Source of the DNA: Pedobacter psychrodurus
Lineage (GTDB): Bacteria > Bacteroidota > Bacteroidia > Sphingobacteriales > Sphingobacteriaceae
Assembly: GCF_004331735.1 (NCBI RefSeq)
Contig: NZ_SJSO01000007.1
Span: 62,001-126,000, forward strand
DNA: 64,000 nucleotides
Direction of reading: 5' to 3'
Shown: piece after piece, positions 8,589 through 16,745 of the stretch
How positions within the stretch are numbered: the first letter of the stretch is position 1
Layout: each line of letters opens with the position of its first letter
The notes under the pieces: model-generated
Database searches by the model: none
Seen by the model: the letters and a program-made list of their open reading frames with translations, nothing else
What the model was told of the DNA's origin: nothing
Program-made: the position numbers and the translations under genes

Positions 8589-11168
8589 ATGAACAAAAGT
8601 TTACTTATTTTCTTTTCATTAATATTTTCTGCAAGTTTTGTTTTTGCTCAAACACCTGTAAGAGGTGTAATAAAGGCAAGTAATGGCAGTATCATACCAC
8701 ACGCAACCATAAAGGTAAGAGGTACCAACCAAGCTGTTGTAGCCGATGATAATGGTGCATTTACCATTAATGTAAAGCAAGAAATCCCATTTTATTTACA
8801 AGTGAGTTCAGTTGGCTTTAAGCCCCAGGATTTTCAGTTTTTAAAACCACAAGAAACACCCATTGAGTTGGTTCTGGTAGAAAATGAACTGTTAGATGAA
8901 ATTGTAGTAACTTCGAGAAGGCGTTCGGAGGTTTTACAAGATGTGCCTATTCCAATTACGGTAATCGGTGGACAGGCAGCAGAAAATGCAGGTGCATTTA
9001 ACGTTAACCGTTTAAAAGAATTGGTTCCTTCTGTACAGTTGTATGCTTCTAATGCCAGAAATACAACCTTAAATATTAGGGGTTTGGGTTCAACATTCGG
9101 TTTAACCAACGATGGTATTGATCCAGGCGTAGGTTTCTATGTGGATGGTGTTTATCACGCCCGCCCGGCTGCCACCTCTACCGATTTTCTTGATATTGAA
9201 CAAATAGAAGTTATCCGTGGTCCTCAAGGTACATTATTCGGAAAAAACACTACTGCTGGTGCATTTAACATTACCACTACAAAACCAACTCAAACACCAA
9301 GCGCAAAGGTAGAGCTGAGCGTTGGGAATTATAATTTTATCCAGGCAAAAACATCTGTTTCTGGAGGTGTAGCTAAAAATCTTGCTGCAAAAATATCAAT
9401 ATCGGGTACACAGCGTGATGGTACCATCTGGAATACGCGCGAAGAGCGTAAATACAGCGGGCAAAACAACCTCGGTTTTAAAGGCCAGTTGTACTATACC
9501 CCATCAGATAGATTAAAAATATTATTAAGTGGCGATGTAAGTGTGCAGCACCCGGCAGGTTATCCGCTGGTGATTGCAGGTGTTGCCCAAACAGAAAGAA
9601 GTGCTTACCGTCAGTATGCTAAAATTGTATCAGATTTAGGCTATCAACAACCAAAGATTGATCCTTTTTCAAGAGAAATCAATACCAATACACCTTGGCG
9701 GCACAATCAATCAATAGGAGGTATATCTTTAAACGTAGATTATAAAATAGGTAATGGAACACTTACCTCTACTACTGCCTGGAGATTCTGGAACTGGGAT
9801 CCAACAAATGACAGGGATTTCTCTGAATTAGCTGCATTAACTAAATCACAAGGTAATTCCCGTCACGATCAATATTCACAGGAAATTAGATATGCTGGTA
9901 ATATCACTGATAAATTAAGTGGTGTAATTGGTGTATTTGCCCTTGCCCAAAACTTAAAAGGTTTAGCTCAAACCGAAGAGGTAGGCAAAGATCAGTGGAG
10001 ATTTGTACAAACAAGCAATACCGGCAGTCAGGCTTTATACTCAACACCAGGCTTGTTAGATGGCTTTGGCATCAAAACAAATTCAACCATCAAATCGTTA
10101 AGTGCTGCTATTTTTGCACAAGTAGATTGGGAATTTTTAACCAATCTGCATGTTTTACCTGGATTAAGATACACCTACGACAAAAAAGATGTTGATTATG
10201 ACAGGGTAACTTACGGAGGTTTGCAAACTACAGACGCAGCTTTATTAGCACTCAAAGCAGCAGTGTACAGTAATCAACAGTTCACTACAAATGTAGATAA
10301 CAATAATTTGTCTGGAAACCTTACGGTATCATATCGTCCAAATCCTAAATTAAATGTTTATGGAACTTTTTCTACTGCATATAAACCAGTTGGTGTAAAC
10401 GTAGGAGGCTTGCCAACTACTTCAACCGGACAGGCAGACTTATCATTAGCTGTTGTAAAACCAGAATATGTTCAACATTACGAATTGGGTTTAAAAACCA
10501 AACCAGTAAAAGGTGCTATTTTAAATATTACAGCTTTTAATACCGATATTAAAGATTATCAAACCAATGTGCAATCTCCACAATTGGGGGTAAACAGAGG
10601 TTATCTGGCCAATGCAGAAAAAGTTAAAGTAAAAGGTTTAGAAGTTGATGGAACTTATCAATTAGAAAGGTTCTTAACTTTAAACGCTGCTGTAGCTTAT
10701 CTTGATGGTAAATATGTGAAATTTACCAATGCACCGCTGCCTTTAGAAGAAACCGGACATACAGAACTCGTAAATGGCGTAGCTACTCAGGTCGCATTTA
10801 AAGATGCTTCAGGAGGTAGATTACCAGGTATATCTAAATGGAATATTTCTGGTGGTTCAGAATTTAGCACGCCGGGTAATTTAGCAACTAAGCCGGGTAG
10901 ATATTTTATTGCTGCTGATGCCAGTTACCGTTCACAGTATTCTTCAAACCCTACACCATCGAGCATATTAAATGTTAAGGGATATGCTTTATTTAATGCC
11001 AGATTAGGATTCAAATCTGATAAATTCTCGGCATTTGTGTGGAGCAGAAATATCGGAAACAAAAATTACTACGAGCAGTTGCAGGCAGCAGCAGGTAACT
11101 CTGGTTTGTATGCAGGTGTACTTGGCGATCCGAGAACTTATGGTGCTACCTTGCGTTATTCTTTCTAA
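8589..11168 (+). CDS. TonB-dependent outer membrane receptor
   Basis: This 859-residue protein has a signal peptide (cleavage near VFAQ, about residue 21) and an N-terminal carboxypeptidase-regulatory-like beta-sandwich (about 24-95). Next come a TonB-box-like ELLDEIVVTSRRR, a plug domain with RGLGSTFG and the typical VIRGPQGTLFGKNTTAG segment, and a long beta-barrel ending in aromatic RYSF. It resembles the FecA/siderophore-type TBDRs rather than the SusC class, and no SusD partner is adjacent. The substrate is not evident. The poly-Cys leader in front suggests control by cysteine or sulfur supply, so a sulfur-containing ligand is possible. It has its own terminator. Confidence 0.9.
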   Translation: MNKSLLIFFSLIFSASFVFAQTPVRGVIKASNGSIIPHATIKVRGTNQAVVADDNGAFTINVKQEIPFYLQVSSVGFKPQDFQFLKPQETPIELVLVENELLDEIVVTSRRRSEVLQDVPIPITVIGGQAAENAGAFNVNRLKELVPSVQLYASNARNTTLNIRGLGSTFGLTNDGIDPGVGFYVDGVYHARPAATSTDFLDIEQIEVIRGPQGTLFGKNTTAGAFNITTTKPTQTPSAKVELSVGNYNFIQAKTSVSGGVAKNLAAKISISGTQRDGTIWNTREERKYSGQNNLGFKGQLYYTPSDRLKILLSGDVSVQHPAGYPLVIAGVAQTERSAYRQYAKIVSDLGYQQPKIDPFSREINTNTPWRHNQSIGGISLNVDYKIGNGTLTSTTAWRFWNWDPTNDRDFSELAALTKSQGNSRHDQYSQEIRYAGNITDKLSGVIGVFALAQNLKGLAQTEEVGKDQWRFVQTSNTGSQALYSTPGLLDGFGIKTNSTIKSLSAAIFAQVDWEFLTNLHVLPGLRYTYDKKDVDYDRVTYGGLQTTDAALLALKAAVYSNQQFTTNVDNNNLSGNLTVSYRPNPKLNVYGTFSTAYKPVGVNVGGLPTTSTGQADLSLAVVKPEYVQHYELGLKTKPVKGAILNITAFNTDIKDYQTNVQSPQLGVNRGYLANAEKVKVKGLEVDGTYQLERFLTLNAAVAYLDGKYVKFTNAPLPLEETGHTELVNGVATQVAFKDASGGRLPGISKWNISGGSEFSTPGNLATKPGRYFIAADASYRSQYSSNPTPSSILNVKGYALFNARLGFKSDKFSAFVWSRNIGNKNYYEQLQAAAGNSGLYAGVLGDPRTYGATLRYSF

Positions 11169-11210
11169 GATCATTTAACTAAAAATTTTTTCTCTCTTAT
11201 ATTTGGTTAA

Positions 11211-11240
11211 AAGGAGTGGTGTAATGCTACTCCTTTTTTA
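11211..11240 (+). terminator. Terminator of the TonB receptor gene
   Basis: AAAAGGAGT pairs with ACTCCTTTT around a loop of about 10 nt, followed by a T-rich run. It lies about 45 nt after the receptor stop codon. Boundaries are good to a base or two. Confidence 0.75.
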
Positions 11241-11242
11241 TT

Positions 11243-11275
11243 AAACCTATCAGGTTTTAAAAACCTGATAGGTTT
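11243..11275. repeat. Perfect palindrome AAACCTATCAGGTTTT
   Basis: Sixteen-base arms (AAACCTATCAGGTTTT and its complement) are separated by one base, immediately after the terminator hairpin. It resembles the short extragenic palindromes common in this phylum. It could also act as a second, bidirectional terminator. Confidence 0.6.
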
Positions 11276-11369
11276 GTTAACGAAAGAACAAAAAACTGTA
11301 ACAGCTTTGTTCAGAATTAAAATTTATAGAAAGCCGATAAAATATTAACTTCGGTAAATTTTAAAAAAA

Positions 11370-11963
11370 ATGAATAAGCTTAACTCGGTTTGTGTGTATT
11401 GTGGCTCAAACTTTAACGGCGACATAACATTGCGTAACGAAATAAGGCAATTGGCAGAAACGCTTGTAAAACAGCACATCAGATTGGTTTATGGTGGCGG
11501 TAGCGTTGGGGTAATGGGTGTGTTAGCTAACGATGTACTGGAGTTGGGTGGTTTAGTAACGGGGGTAATTCCTCAATTTTTAATGGATAAGGAAGTCGGT
11601 CACCAAGGTTTAACCGAGATGGTTGTTACCGAAAATATGCATCAGAGAAAACAGAAAATGGCCGATTTGAGCGATGGTTTCGTCATCTTACCTGGTGGAT
11701 TTGGTACATTGGAAGAATTTTTCGAAGTGCTAACCTGGTTACAGCTCGGCCTGCACAATAAACCTATTGGTGTTTTAAATGTAAATGGCTTTTACGATCC
11801 CTTGTTTACCCAAATGGAAGTGATGGTGCAAAGCAAATTCTTAAAACCAGCCAATCGCGATTTAGTTTTTAACGAGGCACATGCCGAAATATTAATTCAT
11901 AAAATGGATCGTTTTTCTGCCATTCCCGACGAAGTTTGGTTTAGAGAAAGGAATCTGACCTAA
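11370..11963 (+). CDS. LOG family protein (cytokinin riboside 5'-monophosphate phosphoribohydrolase-like)
   Basis: The 197-residue protein has the TIGR00730/LOG family signature: an N-terminal CVYCGSN, a GGGSVGVMG nucleotide loop and the diagnostic PGGFGTLEE. Family members hydrolyse N6-modified adenosine monophosphates or other nucleotides to base and ribose 5-phosphate in the cytoplasm. The bacterial role is often unclear. It starts about 95 nt after the 11243 palindrome and about 80 nt before the MaoC gene. The two may be co-transcribed, with an AT-rich degenerate tract between them. Confidence 0.9.
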   Translation: MNKLNSVCVYCGSNFNGDITLRNEIRQLAETLVKQHIRLVYGGGSVGVMGVLANDVLELGGLVTGVIPQFLMDKEVGHQGLTEMVVTENMHQRKQKMADLSDGFVILPGGFGTLEEFFEVLTWLQLGLHNKPIGVLNVNGFYDPLFTQMEVMVQSKFLKPANRDLVFNEAHAEILIHKMDRFSAIPDEVWFRERNLT

Positions 11964-12045
11964 AAATTAATGATTAAATAACAATAAACAATTATCAATT
12001 TGCCAGCGGAAAAGCGCTTGGCGCTAAAATATACCTATATATCAA

Positions 12046-12507
12046 ATGCAAATTATTACCTCCCACGCGGAATTTGAACAATACCTTGGCAAGGAATTAG
12101 GCGTTTCTTCATGGCATACCATTACACAAGAACAGATTAATAAATTTGCCGATGCTACTTTAGATCATCAATGGATACATGTTGATGAAGAACGGGCGCA
12201 AAATGAAGGACCCTTTAAGGCAACTATTGCCCATGGGTATTTAACTTTATCGTTAATCCCTTACCTATGGAAAGAAATAGTAGATATCCAGAATTTAAAA
12301 ATGGAGATCAATTATGGGATCGAAAGTTTAAGGTTTGCACAGGCAGTTACCGTAAACAGCAAAGTAAGGTTAAAAGCAAAATTGGCTTCCATCATTAATC
12401 TTCGGGGCGTAACTAAAGTAAATATGGGTATTGAAATGGAAATCGAAGACCAGAAAAAACCAGCATTTAGTGGTGAGGTAGTTTTCTTGTATCATTTTAT
12501 CAGTTAA
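12046..12507 (+). CDS. MaoC family dehydratase
   Basis: The 153-residue protein has a single hot-dog fold of the MaoC/(R)-specific enoyl-CoA hydratase family. The hydratase motif is visible as FADATLDHQWIHVD with its Asp and His, followed by FKATIAHGYLTLSL. The NodN-like length suggests a stand-alone hydratase acting on a CoA or ACP thioester. The ATG at 12046 is preceded by a small inverted repeat (AGCGCTTGGCGCT) in an otherwise AT-rich leader. No pathway partner lies next to it; an acyl-CoA carboxylase subunit is encoded about 1.7 kb downstream. Confidence 0.87.
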   Translation: MQIITSHAEFEQYLGKELGVSSWHTITQEQINKFADATLDHQWIHVDEERAQNEGPFKATIAHGYLTLSLIPYLWKEIVDIQNLKMEINYGIESLRFAQAVTVNSKVRLKAKLASIINLRGVTKVNMGIEMEIEDQKKPAFSGEVVFLYHFIS

Positions 12508-12568
12508 TTATTACCTTGTAGCGGATCGTTTATTTTTAACGTTTAAGGAAGAAAAAACAAATTCGCTC

Positions 12569-13108
12569 ATGAAAAATATTTTCAATCTTTTAAGTTTTGT
12601 TTTAATTAGTCTGTTCATCTTATCATGCGGAAAAAATAAGAAGCAAAATCCTGTTGCTGATTCATTTTTGCCGATGCAGATTGGTAATTTATGGTATATG
12701 AATGCTCAATCCTATACCGAAATTCAGGATACTGTCCGGATTAATAATAAGCTTTTTTACAAGTTTTACGCTTTGGTAGGTGGTGATGCAACCAGTACAG
12801 TTTATTTAAGGATCGACGAGCAGAATAAATTGATTGAGAGTTATCCCGATACTCCTTTGAAAACTTATACCAGAGCTGATTTTAATGCAAAAATGGGTGA
12901 TAAGTTTTTTACTACTGGAGAAAAGGATGTAAATGATAACGAAGTAACTGTGGTTCAAAAATCGGATACCTCAATGACTTTTTCGTTTGATCCTGTTTAT
13001 CATCCAAATTTAAAAGGCCACCCATCGCAGGTAAAATATATAAAAGGCAAAGGCTGGGCAGAAAACTTTAAAAAGCTAAAGATTAATGGCGTGGTTTATC
13101 AAAATTAG
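12569..13108 (+). CDS. Putative lipoprotein of unknown function
   Basis: The 179-residue protein has a lipoprotein signal peptide with a lipobox at LFILSC (Cys at about residue 20), so it is probably anchored in the inner or outer membrane. The mature part is polar and beta-rich, with a PMQIGNLWYM opening and KGKGWAENF near the end. I recognise no catalytic motif. It is convergent with the DUF1801 gene, and the two reading frames overlap by 4 nt at their ends with no terminator between them. Confidence 0.75.
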   Translation: MKNIFNLLSFVLISLFILSCGKNKKQNPVADSFLPMQIGNLWYMNAQSYTEIQDTVRINNKLFYKFYALVGGDATSTVYLRIDEQNKLIESYPDTPLKTYTRADFNAKMGDKFFTTGEKDVNDNEVTVVQKSDTSMTFSFDPVYHPNLKGHPSQVKYIKGKGWAENFKKLKINGVVYQN

Positions 13109-13566
13109 TCTTTACGTTTATACACTTTTTCATATTGTTCAATCCATTGTCCAGGTGTAATTTTTCTGGCTAGTTCTGCAACTAGTGCGTACGGAATATC
13201 ATCTGGCTTTTTAAAACGGACACAACCTTTGCCCATATCGAGTTTATATTTACAATGTTTAGGGTATTCATCCTGAAACCATTCCAATAAATCGGTAAAT
13301 GCGTATAGGCCCAAGTGATGCATAACAATAAAATTCTTTTGCGAACCAATATTGATAAAAGGTAAAGCCTGTTCTGGTTTACAGTGGTAACCATCAGGGT
13401 AAAGATCTAATGGAATAACATAGCCCAGCATACCATAGGAGATTTTTTCTTCGAACCCTTTGGGTAAGTTTTCTAAAATGGTATCCCTCAGTTTTGAAAC
13501 AGGAACTTTTCTTTCTTCAGCGATACTGTTTAAATATTCTTCTGGTGTATTAATTGCCATCTGCAT
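13105..13566 (-). CDS. DUF1801 domain protein
   Basis: The reading frame encodes the compact alpha/beta DUF1801 (YdhG-like) fold, recognised by the opening NTPEEYLNSI, a GMLGYVI strand, the aromatic-rich central part and a C-terminal GQWIEQYEKVY helix. Its molecular function is unknown; the family is related to iron-chaperone/frataxin-like folds. The frame is open to an ATG at 13581, which would overlap the upstream gene. I prefer the ATG at 13566, next to the upstream stop; an ATG at 13560 is also possible. It is probably co-transcribed with the DUF2721 gene. Confidence 0.8.
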   Translation of the reverse strand: MQMAINTPEEYLNSIAEERKVPVSKLRDTILENLPKGFEEKISYGMLGYVIPLDLYPDGYHCKPEQALPFINIGSQKNFIVMHHLGLYAFTDLLEWFQDEYPKHCKYKLDMGKGCVRFKKPDDIPYALVAELARKITPGQWIEQYEKVYKRKD

Positions 13567-13567
13567 A

Positions 13568-14011
13568 CTAATTTTTATCAAACTTCTTTTTTAACTTACT
13601 TACAATCGATGGATTATCCAATTCTTCTAAGCCGCTCAGTTCCAACTCCAGTGCCTTTGTACTGATCTGGATTTCGATTAACGAGATGATGAGCGAGATC
13701 ATAAAGAAGATCAAACTCAATGCGAAAAGGATTTCGGCAACCGTATTCCACTCCAGGTAAATAAAAAACATACAAAAAAGACAGCTTGCGAAACTGAGTA
13801 CACCAAAAGCCTGCATATTTTTAATTAACCTTAATCGGTAACGTAAGTTTTCAATCTGTTGATGAAGTGCTGAATTTTTATCGCTGTCTTCATATTTCGA
13901 CTTTAAACTTCTTACCAAACTGGCCAAAGCCAGAAACCGGTTGGTATAAGCCAGCATAATTAAGCTAATGGCAGGAAACAATAGCGCAGGAATATTGATG
14001 GTTAGTTCCAT
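13568..14011 (-). CDS. DUF2721 family small membrane protein
   Basis: The 147-residue protein has an N-terminal hydrophobic segment, a central charged helix (about residues 30-65, rich in Arg, Lys and Gln) and two further membrane segments before a polar C-terminal tail. This is the pattern of the DUF2721 family, whose function is unknown. It is the first gene of a two-gene minus-strand unit with the DUF1801 gene. Confidence 0.78.
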   Translation of the reverse strand: MELTINIPALLFPAISLIMLAYTNRFLALASLVRSLKSKYEDSDKNSALHQQIENLRYRLRLIKNMQAFGVLSFASCLFCMFFIYLEWNTVAEILFALSLIFFMISLIISLIEIQISTKALELELSGLEELDNPSIVSKLKKKFDKN

Positions 14012-14058
14012 TTTTAGGATTTACCCAAAAATATCATTTTAAATGGATTTCTTTCATA

Positions 14059-14184
14059 TTAACCGCAAAGGGCGCAAAGTTTTTGCATAGAAATTTATAA
14101 TAGCCAAAGTGTAAATTCATAAGTTTTTGTTGTTTTTTCTTTGTGTACTTTGCGATTAAAAAACTTAGCGCACTTTGCGGTTAA
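14059..14184. repeat. Inverted repeat with CCGCAAAG/CTTTGCGG ends
   Basis: TAACCGCAAAGGGCGCAAAG at the left and CACTTTGCGGTTAA at the right form imperfect arms of about 25 bp, enclosing about 75 bp that holds a further CTTTGTGTACTTTGCG half copy. It fills the divergent gap between the DUF2721 and carboxylase genes. No other copy is in this window. Confidence 0.55.
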
Positions 14185-14251
14185 GTTGCCGGTAGACCAG
14201 AAACCGTTTTGGTCAATATTGTTTTTCTAAAATTAAATTTAAATTGCCACC

Positions 14252-15880
14252 ATGAATATCGAATTCAACAAGAATGAGGATGTGAATAAACAGTTGGTAT
14301 ACGAACTGAAAACCAAACTCAAAAAAATATATTTAGGCGGTGGTGAAAAAAATGCTGCCAAACAAAAAGAAAAGGGAAAGCTATTGGCTCGTGAGCGGAT
14401 TGCTTATTTAATTGATAAAGATACGGACTTTTTAGAAGTAGGTGCTTTTACCGCTGATGGCATGTATGCTGAGCAAGGTGGCTGTCCTTCGGCAGGCGTA
14501 GTTTGTGGTATTGGCTATGTAAGTGGAAGACAGTGTATGCTTGTAGCCAACGATGCCACGGTAAAAGCAGGTGCCTGGTTCCCGATGACGGCAAAAAAGA
14601 ACTTACGTGCACAGGAAATTGCCATGGAGAACCGCTTACCAGTAATTTACCTGGTTGATAGCGCTGGTGTATACCTCCCGATGCAGGACGAAATTTTTCC
14701 CGATAAAGAACATTTTGGAAGAATGTTCCGTAACAATGCAATGATGTCATCAGAAGGGATTGTGCAAATTTCGGCCATTATGGGTGCTTGTGTAGCTGGT
14801 GGTGCCTATTTGCCGATTATGAGCGATGAAGCGATGATTGTTGATAAAACGGGCTCTGTATTTTTAGCGGGTTCTTATCTGGTAAAATCGGCCATAGGCG
14901 AAGAAGTTGACAATGAAACTTTGGGCGGGGCAACTACGCATTGCGAAATCTCGGGTGTTACCGATTATAAGCATCCTAATGATCAGGCTTGTTTGGATAG
15001 TATCAGGAACATCATGAGTATGTTGGGTGCGCCTCAAAATGCAGGTTTCGATCGGATTAAGCCTGCCAAACCTAAAGAAAAAGAAGAGGAATTATATGGG
15101 ATCCTCCCCGAAAACCGTGACAAACCTTACGAAATAATGGATATCATTAACCGTTTGGTGGATCAATCTGAATTCGAAGAATACAAAAAAGGCTACGGAC
15201 AAAGCATTGTTTGTGGTTTAGGACGTATTGATGGCTGGGCTGTGGGCATTGTGGCTAATCAACGTAAAGTAGTGAAATCGAAAAAGGGTGAAATGCAGTT
15301 TGGCGGTGTAATTTATTCTGATAGTGCCGATAAAGCTACCCGTTTTATTATGAATTGTAACCAGAAGAAAATCCCATTGGTTTTTTTACAGGATGTTACC
15401 GGTTTTATGGTGGGCAGCCGATCAGAACATGGCGGTATTATTAAAGATGGTGCCAAAATGGTTAATGCTGTAGCCAATTCTGTGGTGCCCAAATTTACAA
15501 TAGTATTAGGGAATTCTTATGGTGCAGGCAATTATGCTATGTGTGGTAAGGCATACGACCCGAGATTGATATATGCATGGCCAACTGCTAAAATTGCGGT
15601 AATGGGTGGCTCACAGGCGGCAAAAACCTTACTTCAGATTCAGGAAGCCTCCTTGAAAGCCAAAGGAGAGGTAATCACACCAGAAAAAGAGGCCGAACTT
15701 TTAAAGGAAATCACTGATAAATACGATAGTCAAACCACACCTTATTATGCTGCATCGCGCCTTTGGGTAGATGGTATTATCGATCCATTGGAAACCAGAA
15801 AGGTTATTTCGATGGGGATTGAGGCCGCTAATCAATCGCCGATTACAAAGAAATTTAATGTAGGGGTGATACAGACTTAA
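14252..15880 (+). CDS. Acyl-CoA carboxylase carboxyltransferase (beta) subunit, MccB-like
   Basis: The 542-residue protein is a biotin-dependent carboxyltransferase with two crotonase-like halves. Methylcrotonyl-CoA-carboxylase-type features are VIYLVDSAGVYLP, FPDKEHFGRMF, CVAGGAYLPIMSDEA and, in the second half, LGNSYGAGNYAMCGKAY and MGGSQAAKTLL. The enzyme moves CO2 from a biotin carrier to an acyl-CoA, most likely 3-methylcrotonyl-CoA in leucine breakdown. Other branched acyl-CoAs cannot be excluded. No alpha (biotin carboxylase/carrier) subunit lies in the window. The gene stands alone, followed by a small hairpin. Confidence 0.9.
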   Translation: MNIEFNKNEDVNKQLVYELKTKLKKIYLGGGEKNAAKQKEKGKLLARERIAYLIDKDTDFLEVGAFTADGMYAEQGGCPSAGVVCGIGYVSGRQCMLVANDATVKAGAWFPMTAKKNLRAQEIAMENRLPVIYLVDSAGVYLPMQDEIFPDKEHFGRMFRNNAMMSSEGIVQISAIMGACVAGGAYLPIMSDEAMIVDKTGSVFLAGSYLVKSAIGEEVDNETLGGATTHCEISGVTDYKHPNDQACLDSIRNIMSMLGAPQNAGFDRIKPAKPKEKEEELYGILPENRDKPYEIMDIINRLVDQSEFEEYKKGYGQSIVCGLGRIDGWAVGIVANQRKVVKSKKGEMQFGGVIYSDSADKATRFIMNCNQKKIPLVFLQDVTGFMVGSRSEHGGIIKDGAKMVNAVANSVVPKFTIVLGNSYGAGNYAMCGKAYDPRLIYAWPTAKIAVMGGSQAAKTLLQIQEASLKAKGEVITPEKEAELLKEITDKYDSQTTPYYAASRLWVDGIIDPLETRKVISMGIEAANQSPITKKFNVGVIQT

Positions 15881-15884
15881 GAGC

Positions 15885-15906
15885 TATCAGATGTTACCAT
15901 CTGATA
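15885..15906. repeat. Short hairpin TATCAGATG-TTAC-CATCTGATA
   Basis: A perfect 9-bp stem with a TTAC loop starts 5 nt after the carboxylase stop codon. The CAGATG/CATCTG core recurs in the hairpin at 17983-18006, so the two belong to one small repeat family. It may serve as a transcript-end hairpin. Confidence 0.6.
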
Positions 15907-15940
15907 TAAGGAACATTTTTCCGAAAGAAAATAATTTTAT

Positions 15941-15948
15941 TAACTTTG
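15941..15948 (+). promoter_or_regulatory. -7 promoter element TAACTTTG of the kinase-like gene
   Basis: An exact TAnnTTTG match lies 13 nt before the ATG, with a T-run near 15916-15920 at roughly the -33 position. The predicted transcript would carry a leader of only a few nucleotides. Confidence 0.5.
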
Positions 15949-15961
15949 GTATAAGCTTTTA

Positions 15962-16606
15962 ATGAAAAGTATTAAAAATGAATTACAAAATATCATTATC
16001 GGAGATGGATCAGTTGGGCCAACAAGCAAACTTGAAAAAGTCCAAAATTTCCTTGGAACAAATGAGAAAGCAAGCTTCCGAACTGAAAAACAAAAGTATC
16101 TCAAAAGTGAAGAAGCAATCTGCTTAACCGATTTTGCTTTTAAAGAAAAGCTATTTTTTGTTGAAGAAATTTCTGAAGATAACTTTATCAGTGCAGGCGC
16201 TGAACAAAGGGTTTATCGTTTTGATGATTTCTATATCATCAAAATCAACGATTCTATATTTTACGAATATTGGCTTGATTATTTTAATAGCCTTCTTATC
16301 CATAATTATTTTTTTAGCGCAACAGCTTACGACTTTTTAGGTTTTAAATTTATTGATAACACATTCTACGCTGTTGTTAAGCAAGAGTTTATTATGTCTA
16401 CAGAAATTACAGACTTGAATACCGTAAAGCAATTTTTATCTTATAATAATTTTAGTAATAGCCGGAACAATGATTATATTAATAGCGATTTAGGTATTAT
16501 TTTCGAAGATTTGCATGACGAAAACGTACTTTCAAAGAATGGAATTTTATATTTTATTGATACCATTTTTTATCTAACCAAGGGTTTTTATTCAAGCAAT
16601 ATCTGA
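15962..16606 (+). CDS. Small protein-kinase-like protein (polyvalent-protein kinase type), unknown target
   Basis: The 214-residue protein has kinase-like signposts in the right order: a loop GAEQRVYR (about 79-86), Lys94 in YIIKI as the candidate ATP-binding lysine, and DLHDENVL (183-190), which matches the catalytic D..(N) loop of APH/Brenner-type kinases. Asp200 in YFIDT is at the metal-binding position. This resembles the kinase domain described in phage and mobile-element polyvalent proteins and in stand-alone Bacteroidota homologues. The gene is visibly more AT-rich than its neighbours and has no partner, so it may be horizontally acquired. Family assignment is by eye and moderate. Confidence 0.6.
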   Translation: MKSIKNELQNIIIGDGSVGPTSKLEKVQNFLGTNEKASFRTEKQKYLKSEEAICLTDFAFKEKLFFVEEISEDNFISAGAEQRVYRFDDFYIIKINDSIFYEYWLDYFNSLLIHNYFFSATAYDFLGFKFIDNTFYAVVKQEFIMSTEITDLNTVKQFLSYNNFSNSRNNDYINSDLGIIFEDLHDENVLSKNGILYFIDTIFYLTKGFYSSNI

Positions 16607-16745
16607 TTATTATGATGGTTTGTTCTACCCCTTAAGCCACCTTGGCCTATCTCAGTTCTTATCATAAAAGTGCCTTTGTTTCTTGGTGGTATAAGAACAA
16701 TTAAATGAACTTATTGATCAAAACAATTAATATTATATTTAAAAC

